This document shows positions 37,841 through 46,360 of a stretch of 64,000 nt of DNA, piece after piece; position 1 is the first letter of the stretch; every line of letters starts with the position of its first letter. The notes below the pieces were generated by a model. It made no database searches. It was not told where the DNA came from and saw nothing but the letters and a program-made list of their open reading frames with translations. This DNA comes from an uncultured Planktomarina sp. Its GTDB lineage: Bacteria; Pseudomonadota; Alphaproteobacteria; Rhodobacterales; Rhodobacteraceae. Location of the stretch: positions 1 to 64,000 of the forward strand of contig CAJJBZ010000002.1 of the NCBI GenBank assembly GCA_905182535.1, in the 5' to 3' direction. The position numbers and the translations under genes were made by a program.

Positions 37841-38870
37841 TACACGACCTTTCCCTTGAAGTCCCGCCACGTCCTGAACAAAACAGGTATCAATAATACG
37901 GCAACACCCAAAATAGTTAGAACTGAAGTTGCTCCCGCAGAGCCAAAGAAACTGCCTTCACCGCCTGCTAGGTCATTAAAGATAATCCAAGACAGAGAAG
38001 TCGCGTTAGCTTGTGCAGAGAAGCCAACGATAGGTTCGAACACACGGAAATTATCCATCAGTTGGATTAGCGCTATAAAAACAATCAGTGGCACCAAGTG
38101 TGGTAGAACTACATAGCGCGTGCGTTCCCAGCGAGAGGCACCATCAATCATGGCAGCTTCAATCGTCTCTGCTGGAACGGTTTGTAGACCTGCGTAAAAT
38201 ATAATGAAGGCGAAGGGCGCGGAGTGCCAGACTCCGTACACTATCAACATTGCCCAGGTTACTTAGGTGAAGCCTTCAACGACAAATTTGGATCTTCAAA
38301 AAGCCACTGTAACGTGGAACCTAAAATCCCCTCAGCATCAATCATCCAAAAAAGTATCAGCGAGCCGATTAATGGTGTCACTATCATTGGAAGAAGCGAA
38401 ACAAAAATAGTTGGCCCCTTGAACTGTTTGGGCAAACTATTGACGCCCAGCGCGATGCAAAAGCCAAGTAGCAACACCATTGGTGTAACCACAAAAGTAT
38501 AAGTAAGAGTGAATGCCAGAGCACGGTAAAATGGTAGGTTGTAAGCTTCACTTAAAAAGACTCCAAAGGTTGGGCTATTAGTCCAGGCTGTAGATAACTC
38601 CGAAACAGCAAGGTGATTGCGGTTTTTATAAGTTCCAAATCCATTAAATTTCCCCAAAGGGCTATCTTGTTTAAGCTGAGAAGTTGCGTCAACATCGACT
38701 TGCATTTCAAGTTTGCATCCAAATGGGCCACAATTTTTAACTTCTTTTAAAACTGTAGTGTGCTCGATGTGTAGGGATTGGATGAACACTGATCCAATCG
38801 GCAGTGCGATAAACAGCATCATCGTCACTAATGACGGTAGAATAAACCAAAAAAATGTACGGTTTTTCAT
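37840..38870 (-). CDS. Sugar-type ABC transporter permease (MalF/CUT1 class), one frameshift
   Basis: ~343 residues when joined. The N-terminal part has a first helix (WFILPSLVTMMLFIALPIGS), a ~90-residue periplasmic insertion with two cysteines (NCGPFGCKLEMQVDVDATS) and helices to about 200. The C-terminal part resumes with AMLIVYGVWHSAPFAFIIFY and carries the EAA signature ETIEAAMIDGASRWERTRYV then VLPHLVPLIVFIALIQ. The break is one missing base near 38262-38266 (an A-run) just before VTWAMLIVYG. It is the partner of the downstream permease and lies 60 bases after the binding-protein gene. Confidence 0.85.
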
Positions 38871-38931
38871 TTTGAGTGCCTATTAATGTAATGTAGTAGG
38901 GGAAGAGCGGTGGCTCTCCCCCAGGGCTTCC

Positions 38932-40167
38932 TTACTTAAGGAAACCTTTTTCTGTTGCAGCCGCAGTATATGCCGCTTCAACGTCCATCAAAGCTTGCTC
39001 TGCACTTTCAGATCCCTGTAGGAAGTCTGAAATTTCAGCGCCAAGCGCCCCATGTAATGTGCCCATAAATGGGAGCATTGGATATGGTGCTGCACCACCT
39101 GCTGCGGTTGCCGTAACTCCTGCAGATGCAGCCGATGGCGTATAGCCATCACCGAGCCAGACAGTCGCATCATTGTTTGCCTTTATAACATCCGAGGATA
39201 TGCCATGCATCATAGCAATGAAGGTTGCTTCCGCATCTTCATCAGAAATATTTGCCGAAATTGCGATGCCGTCCCACCAGAGTGTTGACGCTGGACGTGC
39301 ATTGTTACCCCAAGTTGGCGCACCAGTAAGTACAGTTGTGGATGTTACAGCCTCAGTTGAACCTTCACCATCCAAGACAGCTCCACCACGACTACCCCAC
39401 AATGTTGCCAATGCTATATTTCCAGCTTCCCACTCAGCCTGAGTGGCATTAGAGTCATATGTCAAATAATCTGGATTTGAATAAGCAACCAAAGACTTGA
39501 GCATATTCAATGTTGCAACGCCATGATCATTGTTGACAGCTACTTCAGCTGTACCCGGCTTAAAAAATTCTGCGCCAGTACCCATGTACATGTTGACAAA
39601 CTCTTCCGCGAGGTTCCAACCAGCTTTGGTATTCAAAGCTACTGGATAATCCATTAAACCCGCAGATTTGATTGCTTCAGCCGCTACTAAAACGTCTTCA
39701 TATGTTGCGGGGATACTGCTTACGCCAGCTTGCTCCAACATGTCAGAACGTGAAAATAAATGCTGTGCGTTAGCCATAAAGGCAACAGCCATAATTTTGC
39801 CATCTACTGTGACCAATTGGCTTGGCTTCAGACCTGAACCGTGCTTTTCGACCAGAGCATCCAACGATTGCACCAGGCCATCATTCATCAATGTGACCAA
39901 GGTAGAGTTACTTGCAATAATCGAAGTGTATTGCGCAGGATTAGCTGTCAGTGCTGCAACCATAATATCTTTATGGTCTTTGGTGAGGTTAGCTTCGACC
40001 ATTACGCCGTCACCAGCACAAGTACTTGCGGCAGCAGTTACGGCTTGGATGGCGGGGAAGTCATTTGAAAGAATGCTAACATTACCCGAAGAAATTCCAC
40101 ATCCTGCCATTGCCGTAGTGCCAAGGAACATGAATGCACCAGCTACTGTTATTTTATTTAGAAACAT
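38932..40167 (-). CDS. ABC transporter substrate-binding protein (family 1, sugar type)
   Basis: 411 residues with a Sec signal peptide (MFLNKITVAGAFMFLGTTAM, cleavage likely after AMA). The mature protein starts near GCGISSGNVSILSNDFPAIQ. The Cys there does not fit a standard lipobox and probably forms a disulfide with Cys in STCAGDG. The middle holds QAEWEAGNIALATLWGSRGG and RPASTLWWDGIAISANIS, typical of family 1 carbohydrate-binding proteins. ATG 40167 is preferred over longer in-frame starts because GGGAG lies five or more bases upstream. It is the periplasmic receptor of the importer. Several Trp and Tyr residues in the C-terminal half suggest a ring-stacking ligand, which is inference. 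Confidence 0.9.
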   Translation of the reverse strand: MFLNKITVAGAFMFLGTTAMAGCGISSGNVSILSNDFPAIQAVTAAASTCAGDGVMVEANLTKDHKDIMVAALTANPAQYTSIIASNSTLVTLMNDGLVQSLDALVEKHGSGLKPSQLVTVDGKIMAVAFMANAQHLFSRSDMLEQAGVSSIPATYEDVLVAAEAIKSAGLMDYPVALNTKAGWNLAEEFVNMYMGTGAEFFKPGTAEVAVNNDHGVATLNMLKSLVAYSNPDYLTYDSNATQAEWEAGNIALATLWGSRGGAVLDGEGSTEAVTSTTVLTGAPTWGNNARPASTLWWDGIAISANISDEDAEATFIAMMHGISSDVIKANNDATVWLGDGYTPSAASAGVTATAAGGAAPYPMLPFMGTLHGALGAEISDFLQGSESAEQALMDVEAAYTAAATEKGFLK

Positions 40168-40248
40168 TTGTTTCTCCCAGTTGTAGTAAGATACGACAAA
40201 CTTTGCCACATCTTGGTTAATCCCCACCATGGGGAACCTTAAAGGGGA

Positions 40249-41300
40249 TCAGCCCCCAATCCGCGCACCCGTTTGAACATCAAACAAATGGCAAATTTCT
40301 TTAGGTACAGAAATGCGAACCATGTCACCAATTTCTCACACGATAATCCTTATGTGCCTTGACCGAAACTAGCTCACCATTCAACCGCACAGTGATCATT
40401 GTCGCATCACCCAACAACTCCATTGTATAGACTGCCGCGTGAATATCGCCGCCCTCATTTACTATGCTCGCATCCTCAGCACGAAATCCAAGCTGAGCAG
40501 GCTGGCTGGGTGCAGTAAACCCAGAAACGGTAAGGTCGCTCGAGCTAAACTTGTTATTCACAACGTCACCCTGAACCAAATTCATTGCAGGGGACCCTAT
40601 AAAGCTTGCAACAAAAGCATTTTCAGGTCGGTCATAAATATCTGTAGGACTACCAACTTGCTGAACAATTCCACCCTTCATAACAACCACACGATCTGCA
40701 AGGGTCATCGCCTCAATTTGGTCATGCGTCACGTAGATAGTTGTAACCTTCAACTCATGACTCAGATTCTTTATCTGAGCGCGTGTAGACACGCGAAGTT
40801 TTGCATCTAAGTTGGAAAGCGGCTCATCCATCAAAAATACATTTGGTTCACGTACAATCGCACGGGCCAGTGCCACACGCTGTCTCTGACCACCTGAAAG
40901 TTCTGCCGGCTTTCCTGTGTAAGAATTCGTCCAACTCTACCATGGAAGATGCACGCATCACCCTATCATTGTGCTCTGATTCTGGAATTTTTCGTACTTT
41001 TAGTGGGAATCGGATATTTTCATACACATTCATATTTGGATAAAGTGCGTAAGATTGAAATACCATCGACACATCTCGATCCTTTGGATCAAGATCATTC
41101 ACTCGAACCCCGTCGATGAAAATATCACCATCAGTGACCTCTTCAAGGCCGGCAATCATACGCATTGTTGTAGTTTTTCCACAGCCCGACGGGCCTAAAA
41201 GCACAAGGAATTCTTCATCTGCAACTGTGAGGTTGAAGTTTTCTACACCTACAAACGAGCCCCAGCGCTTGGATAAATTACGCAATTGAATTTCGGCCAA
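40249..41300 (-). CDS. ABC transporter ATPase (MalK/UgpC class), two frameshifts
   Basis: ~350 residues. Walker A is [20 protein letters not shown] and the Q-loop [20 protein letters not shown]. The LSGGQ signature appears only after removing one A at 40911-40913 ([19 protein letters not shown]). Walker B and the H-loop are [17 protein letters not shown] and [18 protein letters not shown] second indel near 40331-40337 hides the last ~27 residues ([19 protein letters not shown] then VQTGARIGG), which end at TGA 40249. The C-terminal OB-like regulatory domain ([18 protein letters not shown]) is present, as in sugar importers. The start is TTG 41300 with GGAGG five bases upstream. First gene of the 14-gene minus-strand operon. 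Confidence 0.88.
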
Positions 41301-41460
41301 CTCGCCCTCCCATAAACGATCAGAGATGATTTTGAACGATCTCTAAGAAAGTTATCCGTTGATCTATTGTCAGCGCAAGCAATTTCTGCAAGCGTATGCA
41401 AGATTATACTTAAATAAGAAATCATAACCTCTATAAGATAAGTAAATAAGGGAACTAACG

Positions 41461-42456
41461 TTGAATTTTCAAGCTGAAAAAAAATTAGTACGGGACTTTT
41501 ACAAGTCCTTGGATGCGGCAAGTGGGGAGGGAATCACTTCTGTCTTGAAGAGTTTCACTGCGGCCAACTACGAATGGCGTGCGTTTCATCCCTTTAACTT
41601 GAAAACTGATATTCAGGACGTTTCAGACAATTTCTGGCAACCCTTCCGCCATGCAGTCACTAGCATACAGCGTCGAATGGACGTCTTTTTTGCAGGTGAC
41701 AACTTCATTGATAGCGGGTCGTCCGTGTGGGTCTGCTCAATGGGACACCTAATGGGCCTGTTCGATAATCCCTGGTTAGGCATCCAACCAACTGGTAAAA
41801 TGGTTATGCTGAGGTATGCAGAATTTCACCAAGTGGTGGATGGTAAAATTACCGAGACAGCTTTCTACTTTGATATTCCACACTTCATGATTCAAGCTGG
41901 ATATGCACCATTTCCAGAACAAACAGCAGCCCATATGGTCCAGCCTGGCCCAGCACCTCATGATGCCCTTTTGTTCGAGGATGCGGTTCCAAAAGCAGGG
42001 CAAAGGACGATGGCCGCCATAAACTTTATGATAGAGGATCTTGGACAGTGGCAAAGTGGCTTACCGCTAGTGGAGGAGCTTTCACGAAGTTGGCACGACG
42101 ACATGGTTTGGTGGGGACCCGCGGGGATTGGTGCAACCTACACAATTGCACGATATGCCGAACAACACTCGGCTCCATTTCGCGCCGCATTCACTGACCG
42201 ATCTGGTACGGACCATATCGCACGCATCGCCGAAGGAAACTATGGCGGCTTCTTTGGGTGGCCAAATTTCATAGCAAAACCAACAGGCGGATACTTAGGG
42301 CTTCCGCCCAGTGACAAAAGTAGCGAATTTCGTGTTATCGATATTTATCGACGCGAGGGTGACAAACTCCAAGAAAACTGGATATTCATCGATATGCTGC
42401 ACTACCTAAAGCAACAAGGCATCGATATTTTGGGACAAATTAAGACAGTAGGCTAG
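41461..42456 (+). CDS. Tandem double NTF2/SnoaL-domain protein (331 aa), divergent to the operon
   Basis: 331 residues starting at TTG (41461) with an AAGGGA site. Two NTF2-like units: domain 1 has NYEWRAFHPFNLKTDIQDV and ends QPTGKMVMLRYAEFHQVVDG then FYFDIPHFMIQAGYAP. Domain 2 has SWHDDMVWWGPAGIGATYTI and ends PPSDKSSEFRVIDIYRREGD then NWIFIDMLHYLKQQGIDIL. The W-x-GPAGIG element matches WYGPAGIGTARG in the 34054 gene, so they are paralogues. It is divergent from the ABC operon across a 160-base control region and probably belongs to the same regulon. Function unknown. Confidence 0.8.
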   Translation: MNFQAEKKLVRDFYKSLDAASGEGITSVLKSFTAANYEWRAFHPFNLKTDIQDVSDNFWQPFRHAVTSIQRRMDVFFAGDNFIDSGSSVWVCSMGHLMGLFDNPWLGIQPTGKMVMLRYAEFHQVVDGKITETAFYFDIPHFMIQAGYAPFPEQTAAHMVQPGPAPHDALLFEDAVPKAGQRTMAAINFMIEDLGQWQSGLPLVEELSRSWHDDMVWWGPAGIGATYTIARYAEQHSAPFRAAFTDRSGTDHIARIAEGNYGGFFGWPNFIAKPTGGYLGLPPSDKSSEFRVIDIYRREGDKLQENWIFIDMLHYLKQQGIDILGQIKTVG

Positions 42457-42988
42457 TCAGTTCCATCGATCTAAATTTTAGAACTACTGATTTTATGCTC
42501 ATTGAACTGATACTCCCCCTTTGAAGTGGCCCAACCTTTTAGTCAGGAAATGGGGGGTAACTATGGGAGTTCAACGACCTAGGCCTGTAGCCCAGTGGGA
42601 GACTATGCAGGCTTAGGTTCTAGATCGGCTAAGGCTTCTGAGGCACTAGCTGGTCACTACTGGGCTCATACCCACTTAACGGATTTGAGCCCCACTAATA
42701 AAGATAAGGCTTCAATACTAAAGGCCAGCCAGTCTGGGCAAACCACCCAAGATTAGGGCTCCCTGGACCCTCACCCGGCCTATTAGGCGTTATGGATATA
42801 CCTAACTAGCCCCACGGCCACCATAATTAGCGTTAAAGATTCATAAATTTATAAAGTTTAGCAGCTAGGAGGATGTTAAATAATTCGATTGACATACCAT
42901 ACTATTTTAGTAAGGTAATATTAATTCTTAGCCACTTCACCATAAAATGAAGAAGCCAACACTCAATAAATTCTGAGAAGGTTTCTAA
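42457..42988. promoter_or_regulatory. Upstream region of the hemP operon with promoter-like box and palindrome
   Basis: Two parts. At 42889-42894 a perfect TTGACA box is followed directly by a 23-base inverted repeat (42895-42917, arms TACC-A-TACT and AGTA-A-GGTA around ATTTT), placed where a repressor would cover the promoter; the -10 box is weak (TAAGGT). An iron-responsive regulator is a natural guess for hemP, but I do not recognise the exact site. The left part (about 42520-42840) is free of genes and shows short pairing arms (AGCCCAGT/ACTGGGCT, GGGCTCA/TGAGCCC). No known RNA motif identified. Confidence 0.4.
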
Positions 42989-43156
42989 ATGCCAAACCCG
43001 ACAACAATTCGAGATCATGAAACGTACTCTGAAAGTGAAATTGATCTCATATTAATTGAGGCTCTTGGCTCAAGAGCTTCCGAAGAGGTACCGAGCGACA
43101 TATCTTTCGAATGGTTGCTAGATTATTCACATATCAACATTGAGGGTTTAGTATGA
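42989..43156 (+). CDS. Small conserved-looking protein upstream of hemP (55 aa)
   Basis: 55 codons, MPNPTTIRDHETYSESEIDL at the start and SFEWLLDYSHINIEGLV at the end. Acidic (many Glu/Asp), no signal peptide or helix spanning the membrane. The stop overlaps the hemP start (ATGA), and a GAAGG site lies six to eight bases before its ATG, both strong signs of a real translated gene. It would be the first gene of the hemP operon. Function unknown; possibly a small partner or regulator in haem/iron handling, which is inference from position only. Confidence 0.55.
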   Translation: MPNPTTIRDHETYSESEIDLILIEALGSRASEEVPSDISFEWLLDYSHINIEGLV

Positions 43157-43413
43157 GTACCTCAGCACCTCTTCAAACTTCTATAGAAGCAGATTTAGAG
43201 TCAGTTGTAGATAATTACAGCAGTTCAGTCAGGGTTAGAAAATTGATGTCCTTCCATTCGGTCGAGGAGCAGATGGTGCCTATTGTAAATAAACTGCCAA
43301 TATATGATGCTAAAGCTCTAACCAAGGGGGTGGATCAAGCCCAGATCATTTTGGGAGATCAAATCTACACACTACGCATTACGCGTGCAGGCAAGTTACT
43401 ACTTACCAAATGA
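43153..43413 (+). CDS. hemP: Hemin uptake protein HemP
   Basis: 86 residues. The C-terminal half is the HemP domain: ALTKGVDQAQIILGDQIYTL followed by RITRAGKLLLTK, matching the family's G-x-x-Y-x-L-R-I-T-R-x-G-K-L-(I/L)-L-T-K core. The N-terminal ~45 residues (Ser/Val-rich, with MSFHSVEEQMVPIVNKLP) are an extension beyond the usual ~60-residue length. HemP supports haem uptake, reportedly as a regulator of the haem receptor gene in some proteobacteria; no TonB receptor or haem ABC genes are in the window. It overlaps both neighbours by four bases (ATGA), forming a tight three-gene operon. Confidence 0.88.
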   Translation: MSTSAPLQTSIEADLESVVDNYSSSVRVRKLMSFHSVEEQMVPIVNKLPIYDAKALTKGVDQAQIILGDQIYTLRITRAGKLLLTK

Positions 43414-43901
43414 CAATAGCTCAAAAAAAACGCGGCGGAGCTCCCGTTGGCTTTTTGACCGAGCTTGATGGGATAGGGGCTGCGTCTATAGTCTACTTGC
43501 GAATGTGGCATAACGGACCCGATAGCCAAGCAGATGTTTGGGCAGACCTGTCATCCAGCCTCGGCGCTGATCATGGTCGCAAAGCCCTAAAAGCCTTTGA
43601 GGCACTGTGTAGCTTGTGTTCACAACATGGGCGCAGGCCACTGATGCTGCACGCAATAACCTGTAAATGTATTGGATCAGATGAATCCTGTTTTGCCAAT
43701 TTTATCGCAACTGCAGCAACAGGTGAGCGCGAGGATGCGATGCTGATCTCTACCCTCCTAGTTAGAGCAGATATTGGACCGATCATCACCTCTTTGGCAG
43801 CTGACTTCGGTTTAGCGCTTATGCTGATGAACCTTCGAGCCCCAAAAGACCTTGATGATGATACGAACAACCGCCAATCACACCTAACAACATTACACTG
43901 A
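43410..43901 (+). CDS. Unknown protein encoded with hemP (163 aa)
   Basis: 163 soluble residues: MTIAQKKRGGAPVGFLTELD, then AASIVYLRMWHNGPDSQADV, a Cys-rich middle (FEALCSLCSQHGRRP, HAITCKCIGSDESCF) and helical C-terminal part (LVRADIGPIITSLAADFGLA). The cluster of five or six cysteines between about residues 65 and 95 could bind a metal or haem. Start overlaps hemP by four bases. From memory, alphaproteobacterial hemP genes are often followed by a gene of this size, but I cannot name the family. A Fe/haem-linked role is inferred from position and the cysteines. Confidence 0.6.
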   Translation: MTIAQKKRGGAPVGFLTELDGIGAASIVYLRMWHNGPDSQADVWADLSSSLGADHGRKALKAFEALCSLCSQHGRRPLMLHAITCKCIGSDESCFANFIATAATGEREDAMLISTLLVRADIGPIITSLAADFGLALMLMNLRAPKDLDDDTNNRQSHLTTLH

Positions 43902-44239
43902 AAAGTTAAGTTACAGACGCACAGACTTACAAACAAACTTCTCTGATTGATCCACTTCGAATGCTAACGCATGAGTGGTCTTTGCTAAATCGGTATGATG
44001 GTTTCAGGAGCCATTGGAGATAGCACACTGCAAGTATGTGGTAGTTTGCTATTTCAGTGTCTCATCCATTGTTCAAATTTAATTGGAACTTCTTGGCGCG
44101 ACTAAAAGACGCCGCTACCACAGCATTGCTCGAGTGCAACCCGGCTTATTTTTTCAATGGTATACAGTGGGCGATCATACTGAGTGAGATACCAAAGCAT
44201 AGGTAGCTGATCTCTCTGCAAGACCCCCAGCCAATCCGT
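43902..44239. other. Intergenic between convergent hemP operon and cox locus
   Basis: About 340 bases between convergent genes. No reading frame, repeat or RNA gene that I can support, and no textbook terminator was found at either end. Confidence 0.4.
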
Positions 44240-45184
44240 TTAAGGCAACCTGACTTGGGCAGAAGGGAGTTTTGAAGTTACTTCTGCAAGGGAGGATACG
44301 GCTATTAAAGATGCGTTTCGTAAGGAAGGGACCAAGCCTATTGGCCCTTGGATCTTGCTACAAAGTTCGGCGCTCAATCCCGCTTCCAGCAATCTTTGCA
44401 GGCGTGCTTCATGAGTTTTTCTGCTACCTAATGCGCCTATAAAAAACGGCTGCGCATTTGCGGCACTCATAAGAAAATTATGTTCCCACTCGTGATCGTG
44501 AAATAACAGCAACACCGCCGTATGGGCGTCCATTGGCAACTCCAACGATACGTCCGGCCTAGTCATTCGGTGGGTACTTTTAGGATTCAAATCCGATAGG
44601 CAAGCGATATCGTCCACGTCTGGCGAGGCGACATGGAGCTCAAAGCCCATACTTTCTGCCAAGGTAGCAGTACTGCGCAGAATTGGGCCGCGCCCAGCTA
44701 AAACTAACGCTGGTTTGGGCGCATATTGAAACCGAAGGGCACCACCGCCGTCCAGTATCAATTCAGGATCTGCTGCAAAAGACATTACAGTCATCTCACG
44801 TGCACGCAAAGCTTCCAATGCCCCACTCAAAATCTCCAATTTAGGCGCAGGGTTAATGATAAGCTCAAGTGCACCGCCGCAGGGCAGCTTGAGATCCATA
44901 TATGGCGAGCCAGCGCCGTAGCGAATGTGTTTGATCTGACCGTTCCGGATGGCATTGAGCCCATGCAGCATGATGTCACGATCAATACAGCCATTGGACA
45001 GATAGCCAGTCATAACACCAGATTGCGCCACAACCGCCAAAGACCCAACCTCACGCGCCGCGCCGCCCTCAATCGCAAGGCTGGTCACCAGCGCACAAGG
45101 TTGGCCCGAATGGATCAGCGCCACGGTGGTTGCTAGAATGTCTTGTGCATGCTCAAAATAGGCTATGCTGCTCTCAGGTGGCAT
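44240..45184 (-). CDS. XdhC/CoxI family maturation protein
   Basis: ~314 residues. The N-terminal XdhC_CoxI domain has SLAIEGGAAREVGSLAVVAQ and GVMTGYLSNGCIDRDIMLHG, where the conserved Cys sits. The C-terminal Rossmann domain has PALVLAGRGPILRSTATLAE and FFIGALGSRKTHEARLQRLL. XdhC-type proteins deliver sulfurated molybdenum cofactor to xanthine dehydrogenase/CO dehydrogenase family enzymes. The start is one of two tandem ATGs overlapping the coxG stop; GGAG precedes them. Last gene of the cox transcription unit and a second XdhC copy besides the one at 46353, so the two may have different roles (insertion and sulfuration). Confidence 0.85.
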   Translation of the reverse strand: MPPESSIAYFEHAQDILATTVALIHSGQPCALVTSLAIEGGAAREVGSLAVVAQSGVMTGYLSNGCIDRDIMLHGLNAIRNGQIKHIRYGAGSPYMDLKLPCGGALELIINPAPKLEILSGALEALRAREMTVMSFAADPELILDGGGALRFQYAPKPALVLAGRGPILRSTATLAESMGFELHVASPDVDDIACLSDLNPKSTHRMTRPDVSLELPMDAHTAVLLLFHDHEWEHNFLMSAANAQPFFIGALGSRKTHEARLQRLLEAGLSAELCSKIQGPIGLVPSLRNASLIAVSSLAEVTSKLPSAQVRLP

Positions 45185-45626
45185 CATCTTCTCCAACCAA
45201 ATCAGCAAAGCTTTTAAAAAATTTCGTCGCTAATTTTTTAGAAGTACCCTGGATCAACCGGCTACCTAATTGCGCCAGCTTGCCACCAATATCTGCAGTT
45301 GCTGTGTAGTGTAGCAGAGTGCCGTCTAGATGTTTTTCTAACTCCACCACAGCTCCACCCTTAGCATAACCCGCAGCTCCACCATTGCCTTTGCCAGTCA
45401 GCGAAAACCGCTCCGGGGGGGCATCTGGACTCAGCGTGACGTTACCACTGAATTTAGCTTTTACGGGACCAATTTTTAGCACAACTTTAGCTTCTAATTC
45501 GGTGTCCGAATGCTTGACCAGCTCCTCACAGCCTGGGATGCACTGTTTAAGAATTTCAGGATCATTTAATGCAGCATAGACGACTGCTTGAGAGGCCTTG
45601 ATTATAATTTCGTCTTTGAGTTCCAT
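45174..45626 (-). CDS. coxG: CO dehydrogenase subunit G family protein (CoxG, SRPBCC fold)
   Basis: 150 residues, SRPBCC/polyketide-cyclase-like fold. MELKDEIIIKASQAVVYAAL, PEILKQCIPGCEELVKHSDT and KIGPVKAKFSGNVTLSPDAP are diagnostic of CoxG, as is GGKLAQLGSRLIQGTSKKLA near the C-terminus. CoxG is reported to help anchor CO dehydrogenase at the membrane or assist quinone interaction; it is not a catalytic subunit. It overlaps the downstream XdhC gene by about 11 bases. A gap of 131 bases separates it from the MobA-like gene upstream, so it may have its own promoter. Confidence 0.88.
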   Translation of the reverse strand: MELKDEIIIKASQAVVYAALNDPEILKQCIPGCEELVKHSDTELEAKVVLKIGPVKAKFSGNVTLSPDAPPERFSLTGKGNGGAAGYAKGGAVVELEKHLDGTLLHYTATADIGGKLAQLGSRLIQGTSKKLATKFFKSFADLVGEDDAT

Positions 45627-45757
45627 ATTGGTAGTCCTATTTTCAACAGTAAGGAAATTTGATCCTAACCAATAACTCGGCTTGATCTTTTGTTAAGATG
45701 GAAAAAATATACCCCCATTTTGTAGGCTATAATTTTAAAGCATAGCATCGAAGGAGG

Positions 45758-46360
45758 TCAACTTTCTATGAGATTCAATCGCGCAGAAGCGAGGTCTTCC
45801 AGCGTATCAATATCAGTAATAAAACAGGCGTCGTCTGTCACAAACTGATGGACGCGTTCTGGACAGTTGCGTGTCAGTTTGCGGCACCCAAGATTAACTG
45901 GGTCTTTCAACATAAGCGTCCGTTGCGCAGCAGGCACCACAATCGGATTACCCCGAATGCCACCTACTACTGGAACAGTGATCCGCCCATCCGCTTTAGC
46001 GTGATGCGCGGCAAGAAGGTCTCTCAGGTGACCAGACTTAATATTGGGCTGATCACCCAGCGCTATTAGATAGGTCTCTGCTGTTGGTGCACAGCGCAAC
46101 CCAGCATCGACAGAGGTCATTTGCCCCTTTTCAAACTGGCTGTTATAGACGAAATTGACTGGTGCATCACTCATGGCAAAGGTTACAGCGGCCTGCTGAT
46201 GCCCAGTCACCACAGTCACCGGGTGATCCGATACTTCGGTACAGGCAGATATAACACGACACAGCATTGTATCATTGCCGATGGACAACAATAATTTGTT
46301 TATCACCCCCATTCGACGCGATAGCCCAGCCGCAAGAACAATCACCGCTATGTCAGACAT
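45758..46360 (-). CDS. MobA/MocA-like molybdenum cofactor nucleotidyltransferase
   Basis: 200 residues. The nucleotide-binding start is IAVIVLAAGLSRRMGVINKL and the metal-binding region EKGQMTSVDAGLRCAP to TYLIALGDQPNIKSGHL. GGIRGNPIVVPAAQR follows. MocA-type enzymes attach CMP to molybdopterin, giving the cytosine-dinucleotide cofactor used by CO dehydrogenase. The start overlaps the XdhC-family gene by 8 bases. One point of difference: the usual GNPxxx segment is present, but the C-terminus (CRKLTRNCPERVHQF) is Cys-rich. Confidence 0.85.
   Translation of the reverse strand: MSDIAVIVLAAGLSRRMGVINKLLLSIGNDTMLCRVISACTEVSDHPVTVVTGHQQAAVTFAMSDAPVNFVYNSQFEKGQMTSVDAGLRCAPTAETYLIALGDQPNIKSGHLRDLLAAHHAKADGRITVPVVGGIRGNPIVVPAAQRTLMLKDPVNLGCRKLTRNCPERVHQFVTDDACFITDIDTLEDLASARLNLIES

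Noticed and set aside
39668-40186. Plus-strand 172-aa reading frame
   Set aside because: Antisense to the ABC substrate-binding protein, which has a signal peptide and family motifs.
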